A DNA stretch of 13,420 bases, from positions 1 through 13,420 of the forward strand of contig DATKZB010000160.1 of NCBI GenBank assembly GCA_035528235.1, given 5' to 3'. The position numbers and the translations under genes were made by a program. Numbering within the stretch: position 1 is the first letter of the stretch; every line of letters begins with the position of its first letter. This DNA comes from DATKZB01 sp035528235 (GTDB lineage: Bacteria; Planctomycetota; Phycisphaerae; FEN-1346). This document shows, in pieces, positions 1 through 6,920 of the stretch. The notes beneath the pieces were generated by a model. The model was not told the origin of the DNA. It saw only the letters and a program-made list of their open reading frames with translations, and ran no database searches.

Positions 1-6
1 CGCGGC

Positions 7-2088
7 ATGAACGAGTCCGGCCCCATCAACCCGCGCCTGGCCACGCTGTGGCACGGCGGCGACTACAACCCCGACCAGTGGCCCGAGGCCGTCCGGCGCG
101 ACGACCCGCGCCTGATGAACCTGGCGGGCGTCAACGTGGCCTCGACGGCCATCTTCGCGTGGTCGCAACTGGAGCCCGAGCCGGGCCGGTTCGACTTCAC
201 GTGGCTCGACGAGGCCTTCGATTGGCTGCACGCCGCCGGGGTTTACATCGCCCTGGCCACGCCCTCGGCCGCCCATCCGCGGTGGCTCACGGCCATGCAC
301 CCGGAGGTCAACGCCGTCGACGACCAGGGCCGGCGGTTGCCGCACGGCGGACGCCAGCAGTTCTGCCCGTCGTCGCCCGTGTATCGCGAGCACGTCGCCC
401 GCATCAACCGCGCCCTGGCCGAGCGGTACAAGGACCACCCGGGCCTGGTGCTGTGGCACGTCTCGAACGAGTACGGCAAGGCCTGCTGGTGCGATCGGTG
501 CGCCGAGAACTTCCGCCGCTGGCTCCAGGACCGGTACGGCACCATCGAGACGCTCAACGAACAGTACTGGGCCACGTTCTGGAGCCACCGGTTCAACGAC
601 TGGTCCGAGGTCATCCCGCCGTACAAGACGTGCAACGTGGTGCCGAACGGGCTGGTGCTGGACTGGCAGCGGTTCCAGTCGCACATGGTCTGCGACTTCT
701 TCAAGCACGAGGTGGCCGTCCTGCGCGAGGTCACGCCCCGCGTGCCCGTGACGACGAACCTGATGGGCTGGTACGACGGCCTGGATTACGCCAAGTTCGC
801 CCAGGTCATGGACGTCATCTCGTGGGACTCGTACCCCGACGTGGGCGGCGACCCGGCCTTCGTGGCCGCCACGCACGCCCTGATGCGCGGCCTGAAGGAG
901 AACCGGCCCTGGCTGCTCATCGAGCAGACGCCCAGCAGCACCAACTGGAAACCGTTCCACCGCCTCAAGCCGCCCGGCCTGATGCGCCTGTGGTCGTGGC
1001 AGGCCATCGGGCACGGCAGCGACTCGGCCATGTACTTTCAGTGGCGGAAGACGCGCGGCGCGCACGAGAAAATCCACGGGGCCGTGGTCGACCACACCGG
1101 CACCGAGAAGCCTCGCGTCTTCCAGGAAGTAGCCGCCCTGGGCGCCGAGATGGCCCGCATCGGCCCCCGCGTCGTCGGCACCCGGGCTGCGCCGGCACGC
1201 GTGGGCGTCTTGTGGGACCAGGAGAACCGCTGGGCGCTGGAAAACTCCGCCGGGCCCAGCCGCGACAAGCGCGTCGTCGAGACCGCCGTCAAACACTACC
1301 GGGCCGTGTGGCGGCAGAACGTGCCCGTGGACGTCGTCCGGATGGACGCCGACTGGTCGCCCTACGACGTCCTCATCGCGCCGCAGATGTACATGATTAA
1401 GAGCGGCACGTACCCGCTCCAGGCGCCGGCCGAAGAGATGCGGACCCGCGTCGACGAGGCCGCCAAGATCGCCGGCTGGGTGCGGGCCGGCGGCACGCTG
1501 GTCGCCACGTACCTGACCGGCCTCGTGAACGAGACCGACCTCGTGTACGAGGGCGGGTACCCCGGCCCCTTGCGCGACCTGCTGGGCGTCTGGGCCGAGG
1601 AGATCGACATGCACCCCGCCGACGAGGCGCCCAACCGCATCCTCGTCAAGAAGGGGGCCTTCGCCAGGGCCAAACCGCGCTACGCCTGCGACCGCGTCTT
1701 CGACCTCATCCACGCTCGCGGCGCGAAGGTCCTCGCCACCTACGCCGACGGCTGGTACAAGGGACGGCCGTGCCTGACCGTCAACCGGGTCGGCAAGGGC
1801 CTCGCCTACTACCTGGCGACCGACGCCGAGGACGCGTTCCTCGTGGACTTCTACCGCGCCGTCGCCAAGGCCAAGGGCATCGTGCCCATCGTCCGGCCCG
1901 CGGCCGGCGTCGAGGTGCTCGAGCGCGAGGGCGGCGGCCGGCGGCTGGTGTTCCTGCTGAACCACGCGGCCAAGACGCGGCAGGTGAACCTCGGCAAGAC
2001 CAAGGGCGTGGACCTGCTGAGCAACAAGAAGGTCCGGGGCACCGTCCGGATCGAGCCGTACGGCGTCCGCGTCATCGAGTGCGCGTGA
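7..2088 (+). CDS. Glycoside hydrolase family 42 beta-galactosidase
   Basis: This is a 693-aa retaining beta-galactosidase of family GH42, which cleaves terminal beta-galactosides. The TIM barrel covers about residues 14-390 and opens with HGGDYNPDQWPE. The acid/base glutamate is E155 in WHVSNEYG, and the nucleophile is E306 in PWLLIEQ. C120, C160, C162 and C165 match the four-cysteine zinc site known from the Thermus A4 enzyme. A middle trimerisation-type domain follows (about 395-620), then a small C-terminal beta domain (about 635-693). Length is normal for the family. No signal peptide is visible, so it should be cytoplasmic and act on imported oligosaccharides. The ATG lies six bases inside the window, so its ribosome binding site is not visible and an upstream in-frame start cannot be excluded. 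The true substrate, galactoside or another beta-linked sugar, cannot be read from sequence. Confidence 0.95.
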   Translation: MNESGPINPRLATLWHGGDYNPDQWPEAVRRDDPRLMNLAGVNVASTAIFAWSQLEPEPGRFDFTWLDEAFDWLHAAGVYIALATPSAAHPRWLTAMHPEVNAVDDQGRRLPHGGRQQFCPSSPVYREHVARINRALAERYKDHPGLVLWHVSNEYGKACWCDRCAENFRRWLQDRYGTIETLNEQYWATFWSHRFNDWSEVIPPYKTCNVVPNGLVLDWQRFQSHMVCDFFKHEVAVLREVTPRVPVTTNLMGWYDGLDYAKFAQVMDVISWDSYPDVGGDPAFVAATHALMRGLKENRPWLLIEQTPSSTNWKPFHRLKPPGLMRLWSWQAIGHGSDSAMYFQWRKTRGAHEKIHGAVVDHTGTEKPRVFQEVAALGAEMARIGPRVVGTRAAPARVGVLWDQENRWALENSAGPSRDKRVVETAVKHYRAVWRQNVPVDVVRMDADWSPYDVLIAPQMYMIKSGTYPLQAPAEEMRTRVDEAAKIAGWVRAGGTLVATYLTGLVNETDLVYEGGYPGPLRDLLGVWAEEIDMHPADEAPNRILVKKGAFARAKPRYACDRVFDLIHARGAKVLATYADGWYKGRPCLTVNRVGKGLAYYLATDAEDAFLVDFYRAVAKAKGIVPIVRPAAGVEVLEREGGGRRLVFLLNHAAKTRQVNLGKTKGVDLLSNKKVRGTVRIEPYGVRVIECA

Positions 2089-2090
2089 CG

Positions 2091-2116
2091 CGTCGCCGTA
2101 CCGGCGACGGCTAAAC
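2091..2116 (-). repeat. REP-like hairpin element, copy 1
   Basis: A 7-bp perfect stem (GTCGCCG / CGGCGAC) with a 3-base loop occupies 2092-2108 and is followed by GGCTAAAC. Read on the minus strand this is GTTTAGCC plus hairpin, the same layout as copies 2 and 3. It starts three bases after the GH42 stop codon, so it could also protect or end that transcript. Confidence 0.7.
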
Positions 2117-2137
2117 AACCACAAGCCGCGTGTCGTC

Positions 2138-2164
2138 GTTTAGCCGCGGCCGGTACGGCCGCGG
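2138..2164 (+). repeat. REP-like hairpin element, copy 2 (inverted)
   Basis: GTTTAG is followed by a perfect 9-bp stem (CCGCGGCCG / CGGCCGCGG) with loop GTA at 2144-2164. It is inverted relative to copy 1: positions 2096-2116 and 2138-2158 form an imperfect inverted pair around a 21-base spacer, with two mismatches in 21. The following GCCGCGGGCAGC (2158-2169) recurs at 2222-2233 just after copy 3. Confidence 0.7.
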
Positions 2165-2195
2165 GCAGCGCCGATGGAGGCTCGACGGCCGTTCC

Positions 2196-2221
2196 CGTCG
2201 CCGTGCCGGCGACGGCTAAAC
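2196..2221 (-). repeat. REP-like hairpin element, copy 3
   Basis: This copy is identical to copy 1 except for one base (25 of 26), and that change lies in the hairpin loop (TAC to TGC), leaving the stem intact. It ends 18 bases before the chosen thiD2-thiE start. A longer in-frame start at 2174 would force this repeat to be translated, which argues against that start. Confidence 0.7.
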
Positions 2222-2239
2222 GCCGCGGGCAGCACGACT

Positions 2240-3307
2240 ATGCACGAACGCGACCGACAAAACGTGTACCGCGTCGTCGACGCCAACGCCAACCGGGCCC
2301 GCGAGGCCCTGCGCGTGGCCGAGGAGGCTGCGCGCTTCGCCCTCGAGCGGGCCGACCTGGCCGAGGCGCTGAAGCGGCTGCGGCACGACCTGCGGGCGGC
2401 GCTGGCGCGGCTGGACGCCGGCGCGATGATCCGGGCGCGCGACACCGCCGGCGACGTCGGCACCCGCCTGACCACCCCGGCCGAGGCCGTCCGCGCCGGC
2501 ACCGCCGACGTTGCTCGGGCCGCCTTCAAGCGCCTGACCGAGGCCCTCCGCGCCATCGAGGAGTACGGCAAGACGCTCGACGCCCCGCTGGCCGCCGCCG
2601 TCGAACAACTGCGGTACCGCGCGTACGACCTCGAGAAACGGTTCGAGGAGGCCTGGCGTCCGCGCGGCCGGCTGGCGGCGGGCGGCGTGTGCGTCCTGCT
2701 GACCGAGTCGCTCTGCCGCCGGCCGTGGGACGAGGTGCTCCGCGGCGTGCTGGCCGGCGGCGCGGCCGCCATCCAGGTGCGCGAGAAGGACCTGGCCGAC
2801 GGGGCGCTGCTGGCACGGGCCCGGCAGGCGGCCGAGGCGGCCCACGAGGCCGGGGCCCTGGCCATCGTCAACGACCGGCCCGATGTGGCGGCGCTGGCGG
2901 CGGCCGACGGCGTCCACGTGGGCCAGGACGATCTCGCGCCGCAGGCCGCCCGCCGCATCGTCGGGCCCGAGCGGATCGTCGGCGTGTCGACACACAGCCT
3001 GCGGCAGGCCCAGGCGGCGGCCGAGGCCGGAGCCGATTACGTCGGGTGCGGGCCCATGTTCGCCAGTTCCACCAAGCCGCAGGAGGTCATCCCCGGCCCC
3101 GCCCTGGCGGCCGAGGTGGCCCGCGCGGTGGGGCTGCCCATCATGGCCATCGGGGGCATTGCGGCGGAGAACGCGGCCGAGGTGCTGGCGGCGGGGCCGC
3201 GGTGGCTGGCGGTGTCGAGCACCGTCTGTTCGGCGGCCGACCCCGAGACCGCGACACGCCGCCTGGTCGGCATCATCGGCCCGCGCGGTTCCGGGCCGGA
3301 CGGTTAG
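2240..3307 (+). CDS. thiE: ThiD2-ThiE fusion: HMP-P kinase / thiamine-phosphate synthase
   Basis: This 355-aa two-domain protein covers two successive steps of thiamin synthesis. Residues about 8-137 form an all-helical domain (YRVVDANANRAREALRV at its start) matching ThiD2, described as a hydroxymethylpyrimidine-phosphate kinase unrelated to classical ThiD. Residues about 148-345 form the ThiE TIM barrel that joins HMP-PP to thiazole phosphate. Visible ThiE motifs are QVREKDL (179-185), VNDRP (210-214), GVHVGQDDL (224-232), CGPMFASSTKP (270-280) and IGGI (304-307). The FPTxTK loop reads FASSTK here, a mild variant. The start at 2240 is chosen because the conserved domain begins at residue 8 and the longer frame from 2174 runs through a repeat; no clear ribosome binding site supports either. 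No TPP riboswitch is seen upstream. Cytoplasmic. Confidence 0.92.
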   Translation: MHERDRQNVYRVVDANANRAREALRVAEEAARFALERADLAEALKRLRHDLRAALARLDAGAMIRARDTAGDVGTRLTTPAEAVRAGTADVARAAFKRLTEALRAIEEYGKTLDAPLAAAVEQLRYRAYDLEKRFEEAWRPRGRLAAGGVCVLLTESLCRRPWDEVLRGVLAGGAAAIQVREKDLADGALLARARQAAEAAHEAGALAIVNDRPDVAALAAADGVHVGQDDLAPQAARRIVGPERIVGVSTHSLRQAQAAAEAGADYVGCGPMFASSTKPQEVIPGPALAAEVARAVGLPIMAIGGIAAENAAEVLAAGPRWLAVSSTVCSAADPETATRRLVGIIGPRGSGPDG

Positions 3308-3326
3308 GGCGTTTCAAGATTGGGGT

Positions 3327-3360
3327 TTGGCGCGGTGGGTCCCCGCACCCACCGCGCCAA
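3327..3360. terminator. Large hairpin after thiE, possible bidirectional terminator or REP-like element
   Basis: A perfect 14-bp stem (3327-3340 / 3347-3360) with loop CCCCGC lies 20 bases after the thiD2-thiE stop, in a convergent gap. No T tract follows on either strand, so classic Rho-independent termination is uncertain. With flanks it reads GTTTGGCGCGG...CCGCGCC and is an inverted near-copy of the hairpin at 3380-3405. Confidence 0.55.
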
Positions 3361-3379
3361 CTTGGCATCTTGCGGCAAA

Positions 3380-3405
3380 CGCGGCGGGTACGGGGACCCG
3401 CCGCG
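3380..3405. repeat. Second large hairpin, inverted partner of the first
   Basis: A 10-bp perfect stem (3380-3389 / 3396-3405) with loop ACGGGG. Its reverse complement, starting GTTTGCGCGGCGGGTCCCCG, aligns with the hairpin at 3327-3360 apart from a few substitutions that pair with each other and a one-base length difference. The two hairpins therefore look like an inverted pair of one repeat family rather than two unrelated terminators. Confidence 0.6.
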
Positions 3406-3444
3406 CAAACATGCGGGATGGCGTAGCGAAGTGGAGTTGCAAGA

Positions 3445-5207
3445 TTAGATGGCCTGACCGTAGCCCTTGGTGGCCGACTCGGCCTCGGGCGGGCCGCGGC
3501 GCTTCGGCTGACCTGCGCGGGCCCCCTCCATCTCGGTCAGAAACTGGTGGGCCTTGTCGCGCTGGTCGGGCTCGAGCGCCTGCATGATGCGGTCGCGGGC
3601 CTCTCGGACGAGGTCCGCCTGGCGTCGTTTGCGGCCGTCCGGCGTGCCGCCGGCCGGGCCTTCATTCAGCGTCTTGGCGGCCTTGGCGGTCTCTTCCAGA
3701 ATGGCCCGGATGCGCTCGGCCTGCGGGTCGGTGATGCCGACGCGCCGGCGCGGCCCGGGCAACAGGAGGGCCGCCAGTCCGCCGGTGGCCCGAAGGAAAT
3801 GGGCGCGGTCGCGTCCGAGTTCGTCGAGTTTGGCCCGCTGGTCGGCCGTCAGGACATCGGCGGCCTCCTTGGCCAGCGCATCGAGTTCGGGTGCGGCCGC
3901 GCGCATCGCCTCTTCCGACGCTTCGGCGGCGCGCCGCTTGAGTTCGCGGCGATCCACGTCGTCGGGGTTCTTTCTCGGCCGGTCGCCGAGTTGCTCACGG
4001 GCCTCGGCACGGATGCGGTCGAGGAGGCGCCGGGCCTTCTCCTGGATGACGAAGATGCGCTTCTCCTGTTCGGCGGTCAGGTTCAGCTCGGCCCGGACGG
4101 CCGGTTCGTCCAGCATCCGCAACGTGGCCCGGGTTCGAGGTCGGTCGGGGGGGCGGCCGCGGTCGGCCTGGCCGGCCCTCTTGGCCGCCGGCACGAACCG
4201 GGCGCCGCCCTCGTACACGGCGGGAACCGCCGACCATCGCGCGGCCGGGCGCGCCCGCTCGGCCCGGCCGACGTTGAAGGGCTGGACCGTCGCCCCGCCC
4301 CAGAGGTGGCGGGCGCTGGTCTTGGTCTCGGCCAGGAACTTCTCGGCCTTCGGTTTCTGCGCGTCGGTCAGCAGCGCGAAGACGCGCTGGCGCGACGCCG
4401 CGATCGATTCGTCGCGGGCCTTTCGGAACCCTTCCCACATGGCGCGCATGGCCTCGCCGCGCTGCTCGGTGGGCACGTCCTTGGCGGACTCGAAGGCGAC
4501 CTTGCGCTGGGCGTCAAGGCGGTCGGCCGCCTCGACGAGGACCTTGCGGATGCCGGCTGCCTGCGCGTCGTCCAGGCCGAGCGACTCTTTGGCGCCGGCG
4601 GTCACGAGGACCCAGAGGTCGCCGCACGCGGCCATGAGGCGATACCGCTCGCGGACAACCTGGTCGAGCCGGGTCTTCTGTTCGTCGGTCAGCGTGTCGG
4701 TGGCCTCCTTGGCGATACGGTCGAAGCGTGGCTGGGCGTCGCGCATGGCCTGCCCGGTCTGTCGGACCATCTCGCGCTCGTGGGCCTCGGGGTCGGTGCC
4801 GGCGTTGTCGCCCCCGAACTGCATCCGCACGTCGTCCTTGATGCGCTCGCGCTCGCGCCCCTCCTTCTCGACGAGGGCGGCGATCCGGGTCTCCTGCTCG
4901 GCCGAGAGGCCCAGTTCGGACCGGATGTCCGGGTCGCTCAGCATGCGGAACAGGTACGTGGCGCGGGCCCGTTCGACCATCTCGCGGCGCTTGGCCTCGT
5001 CGACCGGGCCGGCGGCCCTGATGCGCATGCCCGCGCCGCCCTGGCCCTCCGGGACGGCGATGTGGACACTGGCGCCCGGCACTGCCTCGATCGTGACCGT
5101 GCCGCCGCCATCACCCACAACCACCATGCCCTCGACCACCACGTCCTGGATGAGATGGAACCGGGGGGGTCCCTCCTGGACGGCGGGGCGACGCCCGTCG
5201 GGGGGGG
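3445..5207 (-). CDS. C-terminal part of large LTxxQ-motif (Spy/CpxP-like) protein, frame-shifted
   Basis: This frame carries two tandem helical units. Unit 1 (about 4965-4320) begins YLFRMLSDPDIRSELGLSAEQ and has LSAEQ, LTDEQ, LDDAQ and LTDAQ. Unit 2 (about 4133-3535) begins TLRMLDEPAVRAELNLTAEQ and has LTAEQ, LTADQ, ITDPQ and LEPDQ. LTxxQ motifs define the periplasmic Spy/CpxP family, so an envelope chaperone or stress-sensor-like role is possible but unproven. The open frame extends up to 5412, but above about 5200 it only shadows the Arg/Glu-rich coding sequence of the other frame. No signal peptide or convincing start exists in this frame. It is best read as the continuation of the gene that starts at 6202, joined by a +1 shift near 5200-5220. 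The joined product would be about 918 aa. Confidence 0.8.
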
Positions 5208-6202
5208 GCGCCCGCCCCCCGTTCGCCGGGCGGCCCGCGCCCCTGGGGCCGCTCGCCCCGGTCGGGTTCGCGTTCCTTGCGTTCGCGCTGCATCTGCTCG
5301 CGCTCGCCGCCGCCCCGCTCCTCGCGTTCGCGCTGCATCTGGCGCTCGCGGTCCATCTGCTCGCGTTCCTTGCGTTCGCGGTCCATCTGGCGCTCGCGCT
5401 CGTCACCGCCACGCATCTCGCGTTCTCGCTGCATCTGCTGCTCGCGCTCCGGGGGCGGCGGACCTTCCGGCCCAGGACCCATCCTCAGCGGCATGCCGGG
5501 CCGCGGACCTTGCGGCCCGGGCCCCATGCGCCCCATCGGACCACGCCCCATGCCTCCGCGGCCAAGGCCCATGCGCGGCATCATGCCGGGGGGCGGACCT
5601 TCCGGCCCGGGCCCCATGCGCCCCATCGGACCACGCCCCATGCCTCCGCGGCCAAAACCCATTCGCGGCATCATGCCGGGGGGCGGGCCTTCCTGGCCGG
5701 GGCCCATCTTGGGCGGCCCGGCGAGACGGCGTTTCATGGCCCCCATCTGCACCCGGGCCCCCATGTCGTTGCGGTCCAGGGCGCGTTTATGCTCTTCGAC
5801 CTGCATACGGAACTGGATGTCCTCGCGTTGGCGCTGGCGGGCCCGCTCGGCCAACTCGTTGGGCTGGTCGAGTTCTCCGGCCACGCCGCGCAGGATGCCG
5901 GCCAGCTCGGGCGGGGCGATGATCACGACGGCGTTGGCCGGCTCGTTCAGGGCCACCGCCATCTGCACCAGGGTCTCGCGCAGGCGGTCGTATTGGCCCA
6001 ACTGCTCGAGCGTCTGCATGAACGACTTGGCCGGGATGTGCACGAACCGCAGGACAACCGGCTCGGGCCGCTCGCCGCCCCGGCGTTCGACCTCCTCGCG
6101 GGAGCCCCGTTCGCGGCCCTGTCCCGCGACGGCACCGGTAAAAACAATAGCGGCCGCGACGACTGCCACAGCCGCACACCCGATCCACACGTAGCGTTTC
6201 AT
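5111..6202 (-). CDS. N-terminal part of large exported repeat protein, frame-shifted into the LTxxQ region
   Basis: The ATG at 6202 has AGGAG seven bases upstream. A Sec signal peptide spans residues 1 to about 27 (MKRYVWIGC, hydrophobic core, AVA-G). Residues about 48-115 (VVLRFVHIPAKSF to LDQPNE) resemble the short NolW/secretin N-domain: a beta strand, helix, NAVVIIAPPE strand and VAGELDQP end. A charged helix follows, then a Gly/Met/Arg/Pro region with a 30-residue period (about 166-248) and an Arg/Glu/Gln-rich stretch (251-315). In this frame translation ends at 5111 after a tail with poor third-position GC, unlike the rest of the gene, while the overlapping frame regains normal codon use below about 5200. 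I therefore infer one envelope protein whose frame is broken at the C9 run, 5208-5200. Function unknown; it could bind other proteins through the repeats. Confidence 0.75.
   Translation of the reverse strand: MKRYVWIGCAAVAVVAAAIVFTGAVAGQGRERGSREEVERRGGERPEPVVLRFVHIPAKSFMQTLEQLGQYDRLRETLVQMAVALNEPANAVVIIAPPELAGILRGVAGELDQPNELAERARQRQREDIQFRMQVEEHKRALDRNDMGARVQMGAMKRRLAGPPKMGPGQEGPPPGMMPRMGFGRGGMGRGPMGRMGPGPEGPPPGMMPRMGLGRGGMGRGPMGRMGPGPQGPRPGMPLRMGPGPEGPPPPEREQQMQREREMRGGDERERQMDRERKEREQMDRERQMQREREERGGGEREQMQRERKEREPDRGERPQGRGPPGERGAGAPPRRASPRRPGGTPPVPSHPGRGGRGHGGCG
5461..5706 (-). repeat. 90-bp tandem repeat inside the large exported protein gene
   Basis: Positions 5521-5610 and 5611-5700 are two copies of a 90-bp unit, 84 of 90 bases identical, and degenerate partial copies extend to about 5461. 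Each unit encodes 30 residues of the form GPGPEGPPPGMMPRM followed by GLGRGGMGRGPMGRM. The period is a multiple of three, so copy number can change without breaking the frame. Confidence 0.85.
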
Positions 6203-6359
6203 AATCGGTCTCCTTTTCCGTTCACCCAACAGACTTGCCCGCTCTCGGGCATGGCATCCACAGGGCCAAACGCCTGCGGCGGCCGTTTATTGCGGCCGAA
6301 TGGGCGACGGGCACGCCTTGCGGGCGGCCGGGCCCTCGCGACTGGCCCGTCGGCGCCGT

Positions 6360-6845
6360 CTAGCGCCGCCGACCGGCCGCCTTGGGGGAATCGTACAGGA
6401 GTTGCCCCTCGCCACCCGTGACGAGCGTGACGCGCTCATCGGTAATGAATTCGGTCAGGGCGTCCCAGGCGAAGCGTTCCTGCCGATGGCGGTGGTCGGA
6501 GCCGATGCGGCTGCGGAGGACCTCGAACTCGATCCCGTTCTCGGACAGGATTTGCTGCCAGCCGGGGCTGCGCGGGTCGTCGGTGGTGCGCATGATCTCG
6601 TCGGTCCGGAAACTGTGGAAGAAGGTGCGCGAGTACAGGCGGAACTTGGGCCGCACCTCGGCCGGCAGGTGGCGGTCGATATACTCGAAGACCTCATCGG
6701 CCGACAGGCTGGCGATGATGATGAGGTCGAACCGCCGCGCCAACTCCAGGCAGGCTTCCATGTTGAGGCGTTGCTTCGTAATACCGTGGCGGGTCGTGGT
6801 CTTTCGAAGGGGGGCCGTAGAGATAATAGCCGCGATCTTCTCCAT
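6360..6845 (-). CDS. Hypothetical protein, 161 aa
   Basis: I do not recognise this family. It has no signal peptide or membrane segment. It begins MEKIAAIISTAPLRKTTTR, and a hydrophobic strand (residues 39-46, FDLIIIAS) is followed by an acidic helix, suggesting a small alpha/beta fold. The C-terminal third contains SRIGSDHRHRQERFAWDALTEF and LVTGGEGQLLYDS. Third-position GC is high throughout, which supports real coding. The ATG at 6845 is chosen; a TTG at 6863 in the same frame is possible, and neither has a strong Shine-Dalgarno sequence. It lies 75 bases after the 132-aa gene on the same strand and may be co-transcribed with it. Its 3' side (6305-6352) holds inverted CGACGGGC / GCCCGTCG arms around a GC-rich loop, a weak terminator candidate. 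Confidence 0.7.
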   Translation of the reverse strand: MEKIAAIISTAPLRKTTTRHGITKQRLNMEACLELARRFDLIIIASLSADEVFEYIDRHLPAEVRPKFRLYSRTFFHSFRTDEIMRTTDDPRSPGWQQILSENGIEFEVLRSRIGSDHRHRQERFAWDALTEFITDERVTLVTGGEGQLLYDSPKAAGRRR

Positions 6846-6920
6846 GAGGCACTCGTCTCGCAACCGGAGTCCAAGGCGAGCGGCCTCCGGCAGGGACCCT
6901 CCCGGCCTCAGCCGCTCTCG

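Noticed and set aside
2203..3426. A 407-codon plus-strand frame overlapping thiD2-thiE.
   Set aside because: The product is Arg/Gly/Pro-rich with no domain signal, while the other frame encodes recognisable ThiD2 and ThiE.
6236..6251. Short hairpin TGCCCG-CTCT-CGGGCA upstream of the large exported protein gene.
   Set aside because: It is only 6 bp with no T tract or known riboswitch features; hairpins this small are common in GC-rich DNA.
3554..6421. A 955-codon open frame on the plus strand, opposite the LTxxQ protein gene, and a second 791-codon one at 3547-5922.
   Set aside because: Both are antisense to a gene with clear domains and good codon use. Their products are low-complexity Arg/Ser/Ala/Pro-rich, as expected for shadow frames in GC-rich DNA.
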